Shown here piece by piece: positions 15,672 through 24,881 of a stretch of 64,000 nucleotides of DNA. Origin of the DNA: Dysosmobacter sp. Marseille-Q4140 (GTDB lineage: Bacteria; Bacillota; Clostridia; Oscillospirales; Oscillospiraceae); contig CP073694.1 of the NCBI GenBank assembly GCA_018228705.1, positions 2,728,001-2,792,000 of the forward strand, written 5' to 3'. The notes beneath the pieces are model-generated. The model made no database searches. It saw nothing but the letters and a program-made list of their open reading frames with translations, and was not told where the DNA came from. Each line of letters opens with the position of its first letter. The stretch's first letter is position 1. A program made the translations under genes and the position numbers.

Positions 15672-17120
15672 ATGAAACTCAGAGAGCTATTGAAGGACAT
15701 TCCGGTCCTCTCCGCCGCGGCAGACCTGGATCTGGAGATCCCCAACGTCAGCTACGACTCCCGCGCCACAAAGCCCGGCGACCTGTTTGTGGCCATGCGG
15801 GGCTTTGCCGTGGACGGCCACGCCTTCATCGGGAAGGCGGCCGCCGCCGGTGCCGCCGCGGTGGTCTGTGAGGAGCCCCCGGCGGACGGGGCCATCCCCT
15901 ATGTCCAGGTGGAGAACTCCCGCCGGAGCCTGGCGGTGATCGGCGCCAACTTCTTCGGTCACCCGGCCGCGTCCATGACCATGGCAGCCGTCACCGGCAC
16001 CAACGGCAAGACCAGCACCACCTACCTCCTCAAGGCCATTCTGGAGCAGGAGGCCGGGGCCAAGGTGGGGCTGATCGGCACCAACCAGAACATGATCGGC
16101 GCGGAGGTGATCCCCACGGAGCGCACCACGCCGGAGTCCTTCGAGGTCCAGCGGCTCTTCGCCCAGATGCGGGACGTCGGCTGCACCCACGTGGTCATGG
16201 AGGTCTCCTCCCACGCCCTGGCCCTGGACCGGGTCTACGGGGTGCATTACGACGTGGGTGTGTTCACCAACCTGACTCAGGACCACCTGGATTTCCACAA
16301 GACCATGGAGGCCTACTGCGACGCCAAGGCCATCTTGTTCCGGCACTGCGCCGTGGGTGTGGTCAACGCCGACGACCCCTGGACCGGACGGCTGACGGCG
16401 GAGGCCACCTGCCGCCTCGTCACCTACGCCGAGAAGGCCCCGGCGGACCTGCGGGCGGAGAACATCGTCCTGGGGGCCGAGGGCATCGCCTTCGACGCCG
16501 TGACGAAAACGGAGCGCGTCCCCATTTCCGTTGGCATTCCCGGCGGATTTATGGTATATAATACGCTGGATGTGCTGGGAGCGGCCCTGGCTCTGGGGAT
16601 CCCCCTGGAGAAGAGCGCCGACGCTCTCAGCCGGGTGCCCCACGTGAAGGGGCGTGTGGAGGTGGTCCCCACCCCCGGCAAGGACTACACCATCCTCATC
16701 GACTACGCCCACAGCCCCGACGGTCTTGAAAACGTCCTCACTGCCGTGAAGGGCTTCGCCAAGGGCCGCACCGTGGCCCTGTTCGGCTGCGGCGGCGACC
16801 GGGATCGGACCAAGCGGCCCAAGATGGGAAAGATCGCCGCGGACATCGCCGACTTCGTGGTGGTGACCTCCGACAATCCCCGGACCGAGAAGCCCGGCGA
16901 CATCATCGCCGACATCCTGCCGGGTCTGGAGGGCAGCGACACGCCCCACGTGGTCATCGAGGACCGGATCGAGGCCATCCACTGGATCATGGACCACGCT
17001 CTGCCCGGCGATGTGATCGCCCTGTGCGGCAAGGGCCACGAGACCTACCAGGAGATCAACCATGTGAAGCATCACATGGATGAGCGGGAGATCGTGGCGG
17101 AGTACCTGCAAAAGGCCTGA
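15672..17120 (+). CDS. murE: UDP-MurNAc-tripeptide synthetase MurE (meso-DAP type)
   Basis: 482 residues. The ATP loop GTNGKTS is at 109-115, and the central domain has EVSSHALALDRV and TNLTQDHLDFH. DNPRTEKP near residue 405 is the motif that selects meso-diaminopimelate. GKGHETYQEI and HHMDEREI close the protein. It adds mDAP to UDP-MurNAc-L-Ala-D-Glu. Its last 66 bp (22 codons including the stop) are the first copy of a tandem array that continues for ~540 bp downstream. murF, normally next, is absent here. Confidence 0.96.
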   Translation: MKLRELLKDIPVLSAAADLDLEIPNVSYDSRATKPGDLFVAMRGFAVDGHAFIGKAAAAGAAAVVCEEPPADGAIPYVQVENSRRSLAVIGANFFGHPAASMTMAAVTGTNGKTSTTYLLKAILEQEAGAKVGLIGTNQNMIGAEVIPTERTTPESFEVQRLFAQMRDVGCTHVVMEVSSHALALDRVYGVHYDVGVFTNLTQDHLDFHKTMEAYCDAKAILFRHCAVGVVNADDPWTGRLTAEATCRLVTYAEKAPADLRAENIVLGAEGIAFDAVTKTERVPISVGIPGGFMVYNTLDVLGAALALGIPLEKSADALSRVPHVKGRVEVVPTPGKDYTILIDYAHSPDGLENVLTAVKGFAKGRTVALFGCGGDRDRTKRPKMGKIAADIADFVVVTSDNPRTEKPGDIIADILPGLEGSDTPHVVIEDRIEAIHWIMDHALPGDVIALCGKGHETYQEINHVKHHMDEREIVAEYLQKA

Positions 17121-17239
17121 GCGCCGGGAGTCCGGCGTCAAGCGTTTTGCCGGAGGCAAACCCTTGAAATCGGCCGAATTCACTTCGGGCGATTTGCGCC
17201 CCATGCGGGGTCCCCGCAAAACCGGAGATTTTGTGGGGC
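17121..17239 (+). repeat. Hairpin-cluster element, copy 1
   Basis: 119 bp directly after the murE stop. It is the most diverged copy, with CTTCGGGCGATTTGCGCC where copies 2 and 3 have a longer perfect stem. Confidence 0.85.
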
Positions 17240-17305
17240 ATCAACCATGTGAAGCATCACATGGATGAGCGGGAGATCGTGGCGGAGTACCTGCAAAAGG
17301 CCTGA

Positions 17306-17424
17306 GCGCCGGAAGTCCGGCGTCAAGCGGTTTGCCGGAGGCAAACCCTTGAAATCGGCCGAATTCACTTCGGCCGATTTAAGTCCAATGCGGGGTCCCT
17401 GCAAAATCGGAGATTTTGTGGGGC
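17306..17424 (+). repeat. Hairpin-cluster element, copy 2
   Basis: Successive inverted repeats: CGCCGGA/TCCGGCG, GGTTTGCC/GGCAAACC, AAATCGGCCGAA/TTCGGCCGATTT, GCGGGG/CCTGC (imperfect) and AAATC/GATTT. No gene is visible. The dense palindromes resemble REP/BIME or MITE-like elements. Confidence 0.85.
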
Positions 17425-17490
17425 ATCAACCATGTGAAGCATCACATGGATGAGCGGGAGATCGTGGCGGAGTACCTGCAAAAGGCCTGA

Positions 17491-17608
17491 GCGCCGGAAG
17501 TCCGGCGTCAAGCGGTTTGCCGGAGGCAAACCCTTGAAATCGGCCGGATTCACTTCGGCCGATTTGAGTCCAATGCGGGGCCCCGCAAAATCGGAGATTT
17601 TGTGGGGC
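17491..17608 (+). repeat. Hairpin-cluster element, copy 3
   Basis: As copy 2 but one base shorter, with the perfect palindrome GCGGGGCCCCGC. Confidence 0.85.
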
Positions 17609-17662
17609 ATCAACCATGTGAAGCACCACATGGATGAGCGGGAGATCGCGGCGGAGTACCTG
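17609..17662 (+). repeat. Partial, diverged fourth copy of the murE tail
   Basis: 54 bp matching the murE tail with two T-to-C changes. After 17662 the sequence departs from the array and reads in frame, with no stop, through to the mraY start codon at 17738. Confidence 0.85.
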
Positions 17663-17737
17663 GCGGGAAAGCGACCGCCGGGTGTCCGCCCATACAAAAG
17701 CGCCGGGGGTGTGCCCGGCAAGGAGAGGGAGAGAACT

Positions 17738-18724
17738 ATGACACAATCCATCATCGCGGCAGGGTTGGCCTTCGTGCTGACGCTGGTGATCGGCCGCTTT
17801 CTGATCCCGGAGCTGCGCAAGCTCAAGGCCGGGCAGGAGATCCGCGCCGACGGTCCCACCTGGCATATGTCCAAGGCGGGCACGCCCACCATGGGCGGCA
17901 TCATGTTCATTCTGGGCGCCGGGGTGATCGTATTCATTCTGGGCTGGGGGAACATGCTGGACGGGGTGTTTGTGCACCTGTACGTCTACCTGTTCGCCCT
18001 GATCTTCGGCCTGATCGGCTTTGTGGACGACTACCGCAAGGTCCGCCAGCACCAGAACGAGGGCCTCACCGCCAAGCAGAAATTCGTGCTGCAGCTGGCG
18101 GCGGCGATTTTGTTCCTGTGCCTGATGCGCTATGAGGGGCTGCTGAGCAACCACCTGTACATCCCCTTCCTGAACGTCAGCGTGGAGATCAACTGGATCG
18201 TGTATCTGGTGTTCGCCGCCTTCGTGATCGTGGGCTGCGTCAACGCCGTGAACCTGACGGACGGCATCGACGGCCTGGCGTGCAGCGTCACCTTTGTGGT
18301 GATGGTGTTCTTCGCTGTGACCGGGTACCTTTGGAGCGCGGGCGGCGCCGGGGCGCTGTTCCCGGCGGCCATGGCCGGAGGCCTGGCGGCCTTCTTTGTC
18401 TACAACCACCACCCCGCCAAGGTCTTTATGGGCGATACCGGCAGCCTCTTTCTGGGCGGCGCCGTGGCGGCCCTGGCCTTCTCCATGGATATGCCCCTGA
18501 TCCTGATTCCTGTGGGCATCATCTACATTCTGGAGACCCTGTCCGACATCATCCAGGTGGGCTATTTCAAGGCCACCCACGGCAAGCGCTTTTTCAAGAT
18601 GGCGCCGCTGCACCACCATCTGGAGCTGTCCGGCTGGAGCGAGGCGAAGCTGGTGACGGTATTTTCCCTGGTGACGGTGGTGTGCTGCGTGCTGGCGTAC
18701 TTCGGCGCCGCGGGCCGCTATTGA
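17738..18724 (+). CDS. mraY: Phospho-N-acetylmuramoyl-pentapeptide-transferase MraY
   Basis: 328 residues with about ten transmembrane segments. Family motifs: KAGTPTMGGI (~48-57), FVDDYRK, NAVNLTDGIDGLA, FMGDTGSL and MAPLHHHLEL. It makes lipid I from UDP-MurNAc-pentapeptide and undecaprenyl phosphate in the membrane. ATG at 17738 follows AGGAGAGGGAG. The open frame extends upstream through the murE-tail copies, but those residues are not part of MraY. Its usual neighbours murF and murD are missing. Confidence 0.97.
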   Translation: MTQSIIAAGLAFVLTLVIGRFLIPELRKLKAGQEIRADGPTWHMSKAGTPTMGGIMFILGAGVIVFILGWGNMLDGVFVHLYVYLFALIFGLIGFVDDYRKVRQHQNEGLTAKQKFVLQLAAAILFLCLMRYEGLLSNHLYIPFLNVSVEINWIVYLVFAAFVIVGCVNAVNLTDGIDGLACSVTFVVMVFFAVTGYLWSAGGAGALFPAAMAGGLAAFFVYNHHPAKVFMGDTGSLFLGGAVAALAFSMDMPLILIPVGIIYILETLSDIIQVGYFKATHGKRFFKMAPLHHHLELSGWSEAKLVTVFSLVTVVCCVLAYFGAAGRY

Positions 18725-18759
18725 ACCATTTGATATTTTGAGGGAGAGGAGGGAAGGTC

Positions 18760-20043
18760 ATGTCATATCCGCGCCCCCAGGCCCGGCCCCAATTCCACAG
18801 CCGGCCCCAACCCCGTCCGCAGGACCGGCCCCAGCGCCGCCGCCGGCCCATGAGCCGGGAGGAGGCCCTGGCCCGTCAGGAGCGGCGCCAGCGGCAGAAG
18901 GAGCTGGAGGAGGAGAGCCGGGAGCTGGCCCGGGGCCCCATCGACCTGCCCTTCTTCGTGCTGGTGATGCTGCTGCTGGGCATCGGATTGGTGATGCTGC
19001 TGTCCGCCAGCTTTCCCTCCGCCTACGCGGAGACCGACGGGGAAAATCCCCTGTACTATTTCAGCCATCAGGCGGTGTTCGCCGTTATGGGCGTGGCCGC
19101 CATGATCTTCATCGGCAAGATCAACTACCAGCGGTTCCGGGCCCTGGGAAAGCCGCTGCTGTACCTGTCCGTGATCCTGCTGGCGCTGGTGCTGGTCCCC
19201 GGCGTGGGCCTCACCCGCTATAACGCCACACGCTGGCTGGGTATCCCCGGCACCTCCTTCCAGTTCCAGCCCTCGGAGATCGCCAAGGCGGCGGTGGTGC
19301 TGTACTTTGCCGACAGCATCTCCAAAAAGAAGGACCAGATGCGCTCCTTCCGCTACGGCATCCTGCCCTACGCCATGATCCTGCTGGTGGTGGCGGGCCT
19401 GGTACTGCCGGAGCCCCACCTGTCCGGCGCCATTTTGATCCTGGGTGCCGGTGCCGCCATGATGCTGGTGGGCGGCATCAACTGGGCCTGGGTCGGCGGC
19501 GCGCTGGCCGCCGCGGGAGGCCTGCTGTATACGGTGCTGTTCGTGGTGGAATACAATAAGTCCCGTATCACCTCCTGGCTGGACCCCTGGGCCGACCCCC
19601 AGGGCAGCGGCTACCAGCTGACCCAGAGCCTCATCGCCATCGGCTCCGGCGGGCTGCTGGGCGTGGGCCTGGGCAAGAGCCAGCAGAAGTTCTACTACCT
19701 GCCGGAGGAGCACAACGACTTCATCTTTGCCATCGTCTGCGAGGAGCTGGGCCTCATCGGTGCAGTCATCATCATGGCCATTTTCGCGGCGCTGATCCTC
19801 CGGGGCTTCTGGATCGCCCTCCACGCCCGGGACCGCTTCGGCAGTCTCCTGGTGGTAGGTATCATCACCCTCATGGGCGTCCAGACCTTTTTGAACATCG
19901 GCGTGGTCACGGGCCTGCTGCCCACCACCGGCATCTCCCTGCCCTTTTTCAGCTACGGCGGCACCGCCCTCTCCATCCAGCTGGCGGAGATGGGCATTGT
20001 GCTGTCGGTGTCCCGGCAGATGAAGCCCACCAGAGCGGGGTAG
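18760..20043 (+). CDS. ftsW: FtsW/SpoVE-family SEDS peptidoglycan polymerase
   Basis: 427 residues. An unusual N-terminal extension of ~55 residues is very rich in Arg, Pro and Gln. The SEDS core with ten membrane helices follows. Conserved stretches are PSEIAKAAVVLYFAD, PEPHLSGAILI, YQLTQSLIAIGSGGLLGVGLGKS and FFSYGGTALSIQLAEMGIVLSVSR. It polymerises lipid II with the class B PBP encoded upstream. Division (FtsW) and sporulation (SpoVE) members cannot be separated reliably here. Confidence 0.93.
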   Translation: MSYPRPQARPQFHSRPQPRPQDRPQRRRRPMSREEALARQERRQRQKELEEESRELARGPIDLPFFVLVMLLLGIGLVMLLSASFPSAYAETDGENPLYYFSHQAVFAVMGVAAMIFIGKINYQRFRALGKPLLYLSVILLALVLVPGVGLTRYNATRWLGIPGTSFQFQPSEIAKAAVVLYFADSISKKKDQMRSFRYGILPYAMILLVVAGLVLPEPHLSGAILILGAGAAMMLVGGINWAWVGGALAAAGGLLYTVLFVVEYNKSRITSWLDPWADPQGSGYQLTQSLIAIGSGGLLGVGLGKSQQKFYYLPEEHNDFIFAIVCEELGLIGAVIIMAIFAALILRGFWIALHARDRFGSLLVVGIITLMGVQTFLNIGVVTGLLPTTGISLPFFSYGGTALSIQLAEMGIVLSVSRQMKPTRAG

Positions 20044-20145
20044 GCGCTGCCGGCCCCGCTTTTCCACACTGTAAAGACGCGCCCGCCGCCGGAAAAGTTT
20101 TCCCGCCGCGCGCCGCAATCTCCGTCAGAAACAGAGGTACGGACC

Positions 20146-21282
20146 ATGGAACATACGCTCAAACGCATCCTATTCACCTGCGGCGGCACCGCGGGACACG
20201 TGAACCCGGCCATTGCCCTGGCTCAGCTGATGCAGGAGCGGGACCCGGCGCGGGAGGTGCTGTTCGTGGGAGCGGACCGGGGATTGGAGAAGGATCTGGT
20301 GCCCAAGGCGGGCTATCCCTTCCGGACGGTCCACATCTCCAGCTTCCACCGCTCCCTGCGGCCGGCCGAGCTGCGGCACAATCTCATCTCCGCCGTGAAC
20401 CTGGTGCGCTCGCCCCGGGAGGCCCGGGCCATCCTGCGCCAGTTCCGGCCGGACGTGGTGATCGGCACCGGCGGCTACGCCAGCTACCCCATGGTCCAGG
20501 CGGCGGCCAGGGCCGGCATCCCCACGGCCATCCACGAGTCCAACATGGTGCCGGGCCTGACCACAGAGGTGCTGGCGAATTACGCCGACCGGGTCATGGT
20601 GGGCTTTGAGGCCTGCCGGGAGCACTACCGCCACCCGGAGAAGGTGGTGGTCACCGGCACGCCGGTGCGGGAGGACTTCTTCCGCATCACCAGGGAGGAG
20701 GCCAAGCGCCAGCTGGGCGTGGACGACGGCCGGCCCCTGATCGTGTCCTTCTGGGGGTCCCTGGGGGCCTCCGGCATGAACCGCGAGATGGCGGATTTTC
20801 TGGCCCTGGAGGCGGCCAAGGAGCCCTTCCACCACATCCACGGCGCCGGGAAGGCCGGCTATCCGGTGCTCCTGGCACAGCTGCGGGAGAAGGGCGTGGA
20901 CCTGGCGGCCCATCCGGCGCTCCAGGTGCGGGAGTACATCTACGATATGGCCCCGGTGCTGCGGGCGGCGGACCTGGTGCTGTGCCGGGCCGGCGCCTCC
21001 ACCATCAGCGAGCTGACGGCCCTGGGGGTCCCGGCGGTGATCGTGCCCTCCCCCTATGTGACCAACAACCACCAGGAGAAGAACGCCCGGGTGCTGGAGG
21101 CCGCCGGCGCCGCGGTCGTGGTGCTGGAGCAGGACAGCTCCGGCCAGGCCCTGTTTCAGGCCGCTTGCGGCATCCTCCACGACGAGTCCCGCCGGACCGC
21201 TATGGCGGCGGCCATGGCGTCGCTTGGCATCCGGGACGCCGCAGAGCGGATCTATCAGACGGTCCTGGAGATCTGCAAGTAA
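20146..21282 (+). CDS. murG: UDP-GlcNAc:lipid I N-acetylglucosaminyltransferase MurG
   Basis: 378 residues, a GT-B fold enzyme. The N-terminal glycine loop is GGTAGHVNPAIALA, followed by GTGGYASYP and HESNMVPGL. The C-terminal donor site has RAGASTISEL and VTNNHQEKNA. It converts lipid I to lipid II on the inner membrane face. Start ATG at 20146 follows an AGAGGTACG element. Separated from ftsW by 102 bp. Confidence 0.97.
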   Translation: MEHTLKRILFTCGGTAGHVNPAIALAQLMQERDPAREVLFVGADRGLEKDLVPKAGYPFRTVHISSFHRSLRPAELRHNLISAVNLVRSPREARAILRQFRPDVVIGTGGYASYPMVQAAARAGIPTAIHESNMVPGLTTEVLANYADRVMVGFEACREHYRHPEKVVVTGTPVREDFFRITREEAKRQLGVDDGRPLIVSFWGSLGASGMNREMADFLALEAAKEPFHHIHGAGKAGYPVLLAQLREKGVDLAAHPALQVREYIYDMAPVLRAADLVLCRAGASTISELTALGVPAVIVPSPYVTNNHQEKNARVLEAAGAAVVVLEQDSSGQALFQAACGILHDESRRTAMAAAMASLGIRDAAERIYQTVLEICK

Positions 21283-21346
21283 CCTCTTTTCCCCGCCTTC
21301 CATAGGATGGACTGTTGAACCATTCTGGATACGGAGGGGAACGTGT

Positions 21347-22612
21347 ATGAGTCAGCTGACGATCACAGGGGGCCGCGCTCTGCGGGGCGAGGTGACGGTC
21401 CAGGGAGCCAAGAACAGCGTGCTGCCCATTCTGGCGGCCACGCTGCTGGCCCGGGGGCCGGTGGAGCTGCTGGGCTGTCCCCGGCTGCGGGACGTGGACG
21501 CCTCCGTGCGCATCCTGCGGCACCTGGGCTGCGACGCCCGGTGGGAGGGGAGCAGCCTGGTGGTGGACACCGCCGGGTTGAACCGGTGCGAGATTTCTGA
21601 TATACTAATGCGGGAAATGCGCTCTTCCGCCATCTTTCTGGGGGCGATCCTGGCCCGCTGCGGCCAGGCGGACCTGAGCTACCCCGGCGGATGCGAGCTG
21701 GGCCCCCGGCCCATTGACCTGCACCTCAGCGGCCTGCGGGACCTGGGGGCGGAGATCCGGGAGGAGGGCGGCGTCCTTCGGTGCCGGGCGCCCCGGCTGA
21801 TGGGGCGGGAGCTGATTTTGAGCATGCCCTCCGTGGGCGCCACGGAGAATCTGATGCTGGCTGCCTGCGGGGCGGAGGGGACCACCGTGATCTCCAACGC
21901 TGCCCGGGAGCCGGAGATCGTGGATTTGCAGATGTTCCTCAACGCCTGCGGCGCGAAGGTTCAGGGCGCGGGCTCCTCCTCCGTCACGGTGGAGGGCGGG
22001 CGGACCTTCCACGGCTGCACCTACGCCTGTATGCCGGACCGGATCGTGGCGTCTACTTACCTGTGTGCCCTGGCCTCCGCCGGAGGCAGCGTGCGGCTGC
22101 TGGGCGCCCGGGAGCGGCACCTGGCCACCGTCACCGCTGCGCTGCGGGAGGCGGGCTGCGCCATCGCCTCCGACGAGGGCGGGCTGACCGCCGTGTGCCG
22201 CCAGCGGCTCCGGGCTGTCCGGGCGGTGCGGACGGCGCCCTATCCGGGATTCCCCACCGACGCCCAGGCGGTGCTGATGGCGGCGCTGCTGCGCAGCCGG
22301 GGGACCACGGTGTTTGAGGAGAACATCTTTGAAAACCGCTACCGCCATGTGGATGAGCTGACCCGCATGGGCGCCCGGATCCGGGTGTCCGGCCGGACGG
22401 CGGTGGTCACCGGCGTGGAGACCCTCCACGGCGCGCCGGTCCGGTGCACGGACCTGCGGGGCGGGGCGGCGCTGTGCGTGGCGGCCCTGGGGGCGGAGGG
22501 GGAGACCCAGGTCTCCGAGATCTGCCACATCGACCGGGGCTATGAGGACATTGCCCGGGACCTGCGGGCCCTGGGGGCGGACATCGTCCGCGTGGAGACA
22601 GAAGAACGCTAG
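21347..22612 (+). CDS. murA: UDP-N-acetylglucosamine 1-carboxyvinyltransferase MurA
   Basis: 421 residues. GAKNSVLPILAA holds the substrate-binding Lys-Asn pair, and PGGCELGPRPIDLH holds the catalytic, fosfomycin-sensitive Cys116. It commits UDP-GlcNAc to peptidoglycan synthesis with PEP. ATG at 21347 follows GGAGGGGA. A murA copy inside the dcw cluster, between murG and ftsQ, is found in several Clostridia. Confidence 0.95.
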   Translation: MSQLTITGGRALRGEVTVQGAKNSVLPILAATLLARGPVELLGCPRLRDVDASVRILRHLGCDARWEGSSLVVDTAGLNRCEISDILMREMRSSAIFLGAILARCGQADLSYPGGCELGPRPIDLHLSGLRDLGAEIREEGGVLRCRAPRLMGRELILSMPSVGATENLMLAACGAEGTTVISNAAREPEIVDLQMFLNACGAKVQGAGSSSVTVEGGRTFHGCTYACMPDRIVASTYLCALASAGGSVRLLGARERHLATVTAALREAGCAIASDEGGLTAVCRQRLRAVRAVRTAPYPGFPTDAQAVLMAALLRSRGTTVFEENIFENRYRHVDELTRMGARIRVSGRTAVVTGVETLHGAPVRCTDLRGGAALCVAALGAEGETQVSEICHIDRGYEDIARDLRALGADIVRVETEER

Positions 22613-22622
22613 GAGCAGGACT

Positions 22623-23390
22623 ATGGCCAGACGCAGGAATTCCAATCGCCGGCGGAGAAGGGGAAGCTTCGGCTTCCTCTATAAGCTCTTGTCCACGCTG
22701 GCCATCTGCGCCGTGGTGGTGGCGGCTCTGACGCTGTTTTTCCGGGTGGACACCATCGAGGTCAGCGGCACGGCGCGCTACTCCGCTCAGGAGATCATCG
22801 ACGCCTCCGGCGTCAGCACCGGCGACAACCTCTTTCTGCTGAACAAATACAGCGTGGACCAGAGCATCAAGGCGGCGCTGCCCTATGTCCAGGAGCTGCG
22901 GATCAGCCGCAGCCTGCCGGACACCCTGGTGATCCAGGTGACGGAGTGCAGCACGCCCCTGGCGGTGGTCCAGGACGGCAGCGCCTGGCTGGTGAGCCCT
23001 GCCGGAAAGATCGTGGAGCAGGCAGAGCCCTCCGCCGCGGAGCAGTACGCCGTCATCGACGGCTGCGAGCTGCTGGCGCCCTCCGTGGGCACGCCGCTGG
23101 CTCTGGCCACGGAGTACGCCTCCCAACAGCAGAGCCTGCTGGACCTGCTCTCGGCGCTGGAGGAGGCGGACCTGCTGGACCAGGTGGACGCCATCCACCT
23201 GGAGGACCTGGCGGTGCTGCGGATGGACTACGCCGGCCGCTTCGTGGTGGAGCTGCCCTATGGGGCGGACTACGATTACAAGCTGCGGTTTTTGACGGTC
23301 AGTCTGGAAGAGACTTCCATTCAGAACAACCAGGGCGGCACCATCCAGCTCACTGGCGACGACGGCAAGGTGAATTTCATCCCCTCCTGA
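22623..23390 (+). CDS. ftsQ: Cell division protein FtsQ/DivIB
   Basis: 255 residues: a short basic N-terminus (MARRRNSNRRRRRG), one transmembrane helix (~20-40), a POTRA domain starting FRVDTIEVSGTARYSAQEII, and the FtsQ/DivIB beta domain. It belongs to the divisome bridge with FtsL and DivIC. Start ATG at 22623, 11 bp after the murA stop. The location just before ftsZ supports the call. Confidence 0.9.
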   Translation: MARRRNSNRRRRRGSFGFLYKLLSTLAICAVVVAALTLFFRVDTIEVSGTARYSAQEIIDASGVSTGDNLFLLNKYSVDQSIKAALPYVQELRISRSLPDTLVIQVTECSTPLAVVQDGSAWLVSPAGKIVEQAEPSAAEQYAVIDGCELLAPSVGTPLALATEYASQQQSLLDLLSALEEADLLDQVDAIHLEDLAVLRMDYAGRFVVELPYGADYDYKLRFLTVSLEETSIQNNQGGTIQLTGDDGKVNFIPS

Positions 23391-23465
23391 GCGGGCGGCG
23401 CCGGGATCCGACGGAAAATTCCCGGATCCGCCGGGAAAAAACCTGGGGAAAAGGAAGAGAGGCAC

Positions 23466-23494
23466 TTGACCGGAAGGGGAAAGTGTCATACAAT
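23466..23494 (+). promoter_or_regulatory. Promoter of ftsZ
   Basis: TTGACC (23466-23471), 17-bp spacer, TACAAT (23489-23494), ~85 bp upstream of the ATG. ftsZ can therefore be expressed apart from the upstream cluster. Confidence 0.75.
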
Positions 23495-23579
23495 AAACTA
23501 AATATCGAAACCACAGGATATTGTGAGATCAAGAGGGGGTTTTTCCCCTTTTCTACAAATGATAGTAGGAGGCACCACT

Positions 23580-24689
23580 ATGGCATTTGGATTGGAGACC
23601 GGTCCCGATACCGTTGTCAATATCAAGGTCATCGGCGTGGGCGGCGGCGGCAACAATGTGGTCAACCGCATGGTCCGCAGCGGCACCAAGGGCGTGGACT
23701 TCGTGGCGGTCAACACCGACAAGCAGGCGCTGAACGTCTCCAGCGCCAACTATAAAATTCAGATCGGCGAAAAGCTGACCCACGGCCAGGGCGCCGGTTC
23801 CGATCCTGAGGTGGGCCGCAAGAGCGCCGAGGAGAGCCGCAACCAGATCGCCAAGGCGCTGGAGGACACCGACATGGTGTTCATCACCGCCGGCATGGGC
23901 GGCGGCACCGGCACCGGCGGTGCACCCATTGTGGCGGAGATCGCCAAGGAAATGGATATCCTCACCGTGGCGGTGGTCACCAAGCCCTTCGGCTTTGAGG
24001 GGCGCCGCCGGATGCAGCAGGCCGAGGCCGGCATCGCCGAGCTGGAGGGGAAGGTGGACTCCCTGGTCATCATCCCCAACGAGCGGCTCAAGCACGCCAC
24101 GGACCAGAAGATCACCTTTGCCAACGCCTTCGAAATCGCCGACGATGTGCTGCGCCAGGCAGTGCAGTCCATCTCCGACCTGATTCGGGACACCGGCTTC
24201 ATCAACCTGGACTTCGCGGACGTCACCGCCATCATGAAAAACGCCGGCATGGCCCACATGGGCGTGGGCCGGGCCGCCGGCAAGGGCAAGGCCGAGGAGG
24301 CCGCCAAGATGGCCATTTCCAGCCCCCTGCTGGAGACCTCCATCGAGGGGGCCAAGGGCGTCCTCATCAATGTCACCGGCTCCATGGACATCGGACTGGA
24401 GGAAGTGGAGCAGGCCGCCAGCCTGGTCCAGGCCGCCGTCCATCCCGACGCCCTCACCATCTTCGGCGCCACCTTCGATGAGACGCTGGACGACGAGATC
24501 CGCGTCACCGTTATCGCCACCGGCTTCGACAAGGCGCCGGGCGACCTGCCCAAGATGGCCGCGTCCCAGCAGCCCGCTTCCAACGCCGCTCCGGCTCCGG
24601 TGCCCCTTCAGGAGGATGTGCCCAAGCCCCAGGAGCCGGAGGAAGATCCCTTCGACGATATTTTCAAAATTTTCAACAAACGGGATTGA
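23580..24689 (+). CDS. ftsZ: Cell division GTPase FtsZ
   Basis: 369 residues. The GTP-binding core contains [14 protein letters not shown] and the tubulin signature GGGTGTG at 107-113; NTDKQAL and the T7-loop region [11 protein letters not shown] are also present. A Pro/Ala/Gln-rich linker (~325-355) leads to the terminal peptide [12 protein letters not shown], a conserved tail that binds partners. ATG at 23580 follows AGGAGG by 7 nt. The gene ends in a good terminator. Confidence 0.98.
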   Translation: MAFGLETGPDTVVNIKVIGVGGGGNNVVNRMVRSGTKGVDFVAVNTDKQALNVSSANYKIQIGEKLTHGQGAGSDPEVGRKSAEESRNQIAKALEDTDMVFITAGMGGGTGTGGAPIVAEIAKEMDILTVAVVTKPFGFEGRRRMQQAEAGIAELEGKVDSLVIIPNERLKHATDQKITFANAFEIADDVLRQAVQSISDLIRDTGFINLDFADVTAIMKNAGMAHMGVGRAAGKGKAEEAAKMAISSPLLETSIEGAKGVLINVTGSMDIGLEEVEQAASLVQAAVHPDALTIFGATFDETLDDEIRVTVIATGFDKAPGDLPKMAASQQPASNAAPAPVPLQEDVPKPQEPEEDPFDDIFKIFNKRD

Positions 24690-24700
24690 ATATTTTTGGA

Positions 24701-24734
24701 AGGACCCGCAGGAGTTTGCCTGCGGGTCCTTTGT
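24701..24734 (+). terminator. Terminator of ftsZ
   Basis: AGGACCCGCAGG / CCTGCGGGTCCT stem with loop AGTTTG, followed by TTTGT. Confidence 0.85.
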
Positions 24735-24881
24735 ATATCTTGGCGCCGTCCCGGTTTCCGAATGCTGCCATGGCGGCGCTGGCGGTTTTTGCATGGGCTG
24801 ATTTCACCTCTGCGGCAGATGATAACGGTGCCGGCAAATTTCGACGTTTGCCGGCTGCGTTTGAGAAAGGGGTGATTTCAT

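Larger units (their letters stand above)
17055..17662 (+). repeat. Tandem array of the murE 3' end plus a hairpin element (period 185/185/184 bp)
   Basis: The sequence beginning ATCAACCATGTGAAG occurs at 17055, 17240, 17425 and 17609. Units one to three each hold the last codons of murE including TGA, then a ~119-bp non-coding hairpin cluster. The fourth copy is only 54 bp and stops matching after 17662. Copies two to four re-encode INHVKHHMDEREI(V/A)AEYL. The array fills the murE-mraY gap where murF is expected. Confidence 0.95.

Noticed and set aside
17080..17453. Repeated 62-codon frames inside the tandem array (MSGRSWRSTCKRPERR...)
   Set aside because: They arise only from the repeat in a frame other than murE; the true coding content of the unit is the murE tail.
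17055..17662. Possible CRISPR array
   Set aside because: Units are ~185 bp, the whole unit is repeated without unique spacers, and part of each unit is coding murE sequence.
23531..23552. Possible attenuator hairpin in the ftsZ leader (GGGG/CCCC around a T-run)
   Set aside because: The stem is only about four base pairs with slippage-prone G/T/C runs; not strong enough to list as a feature.
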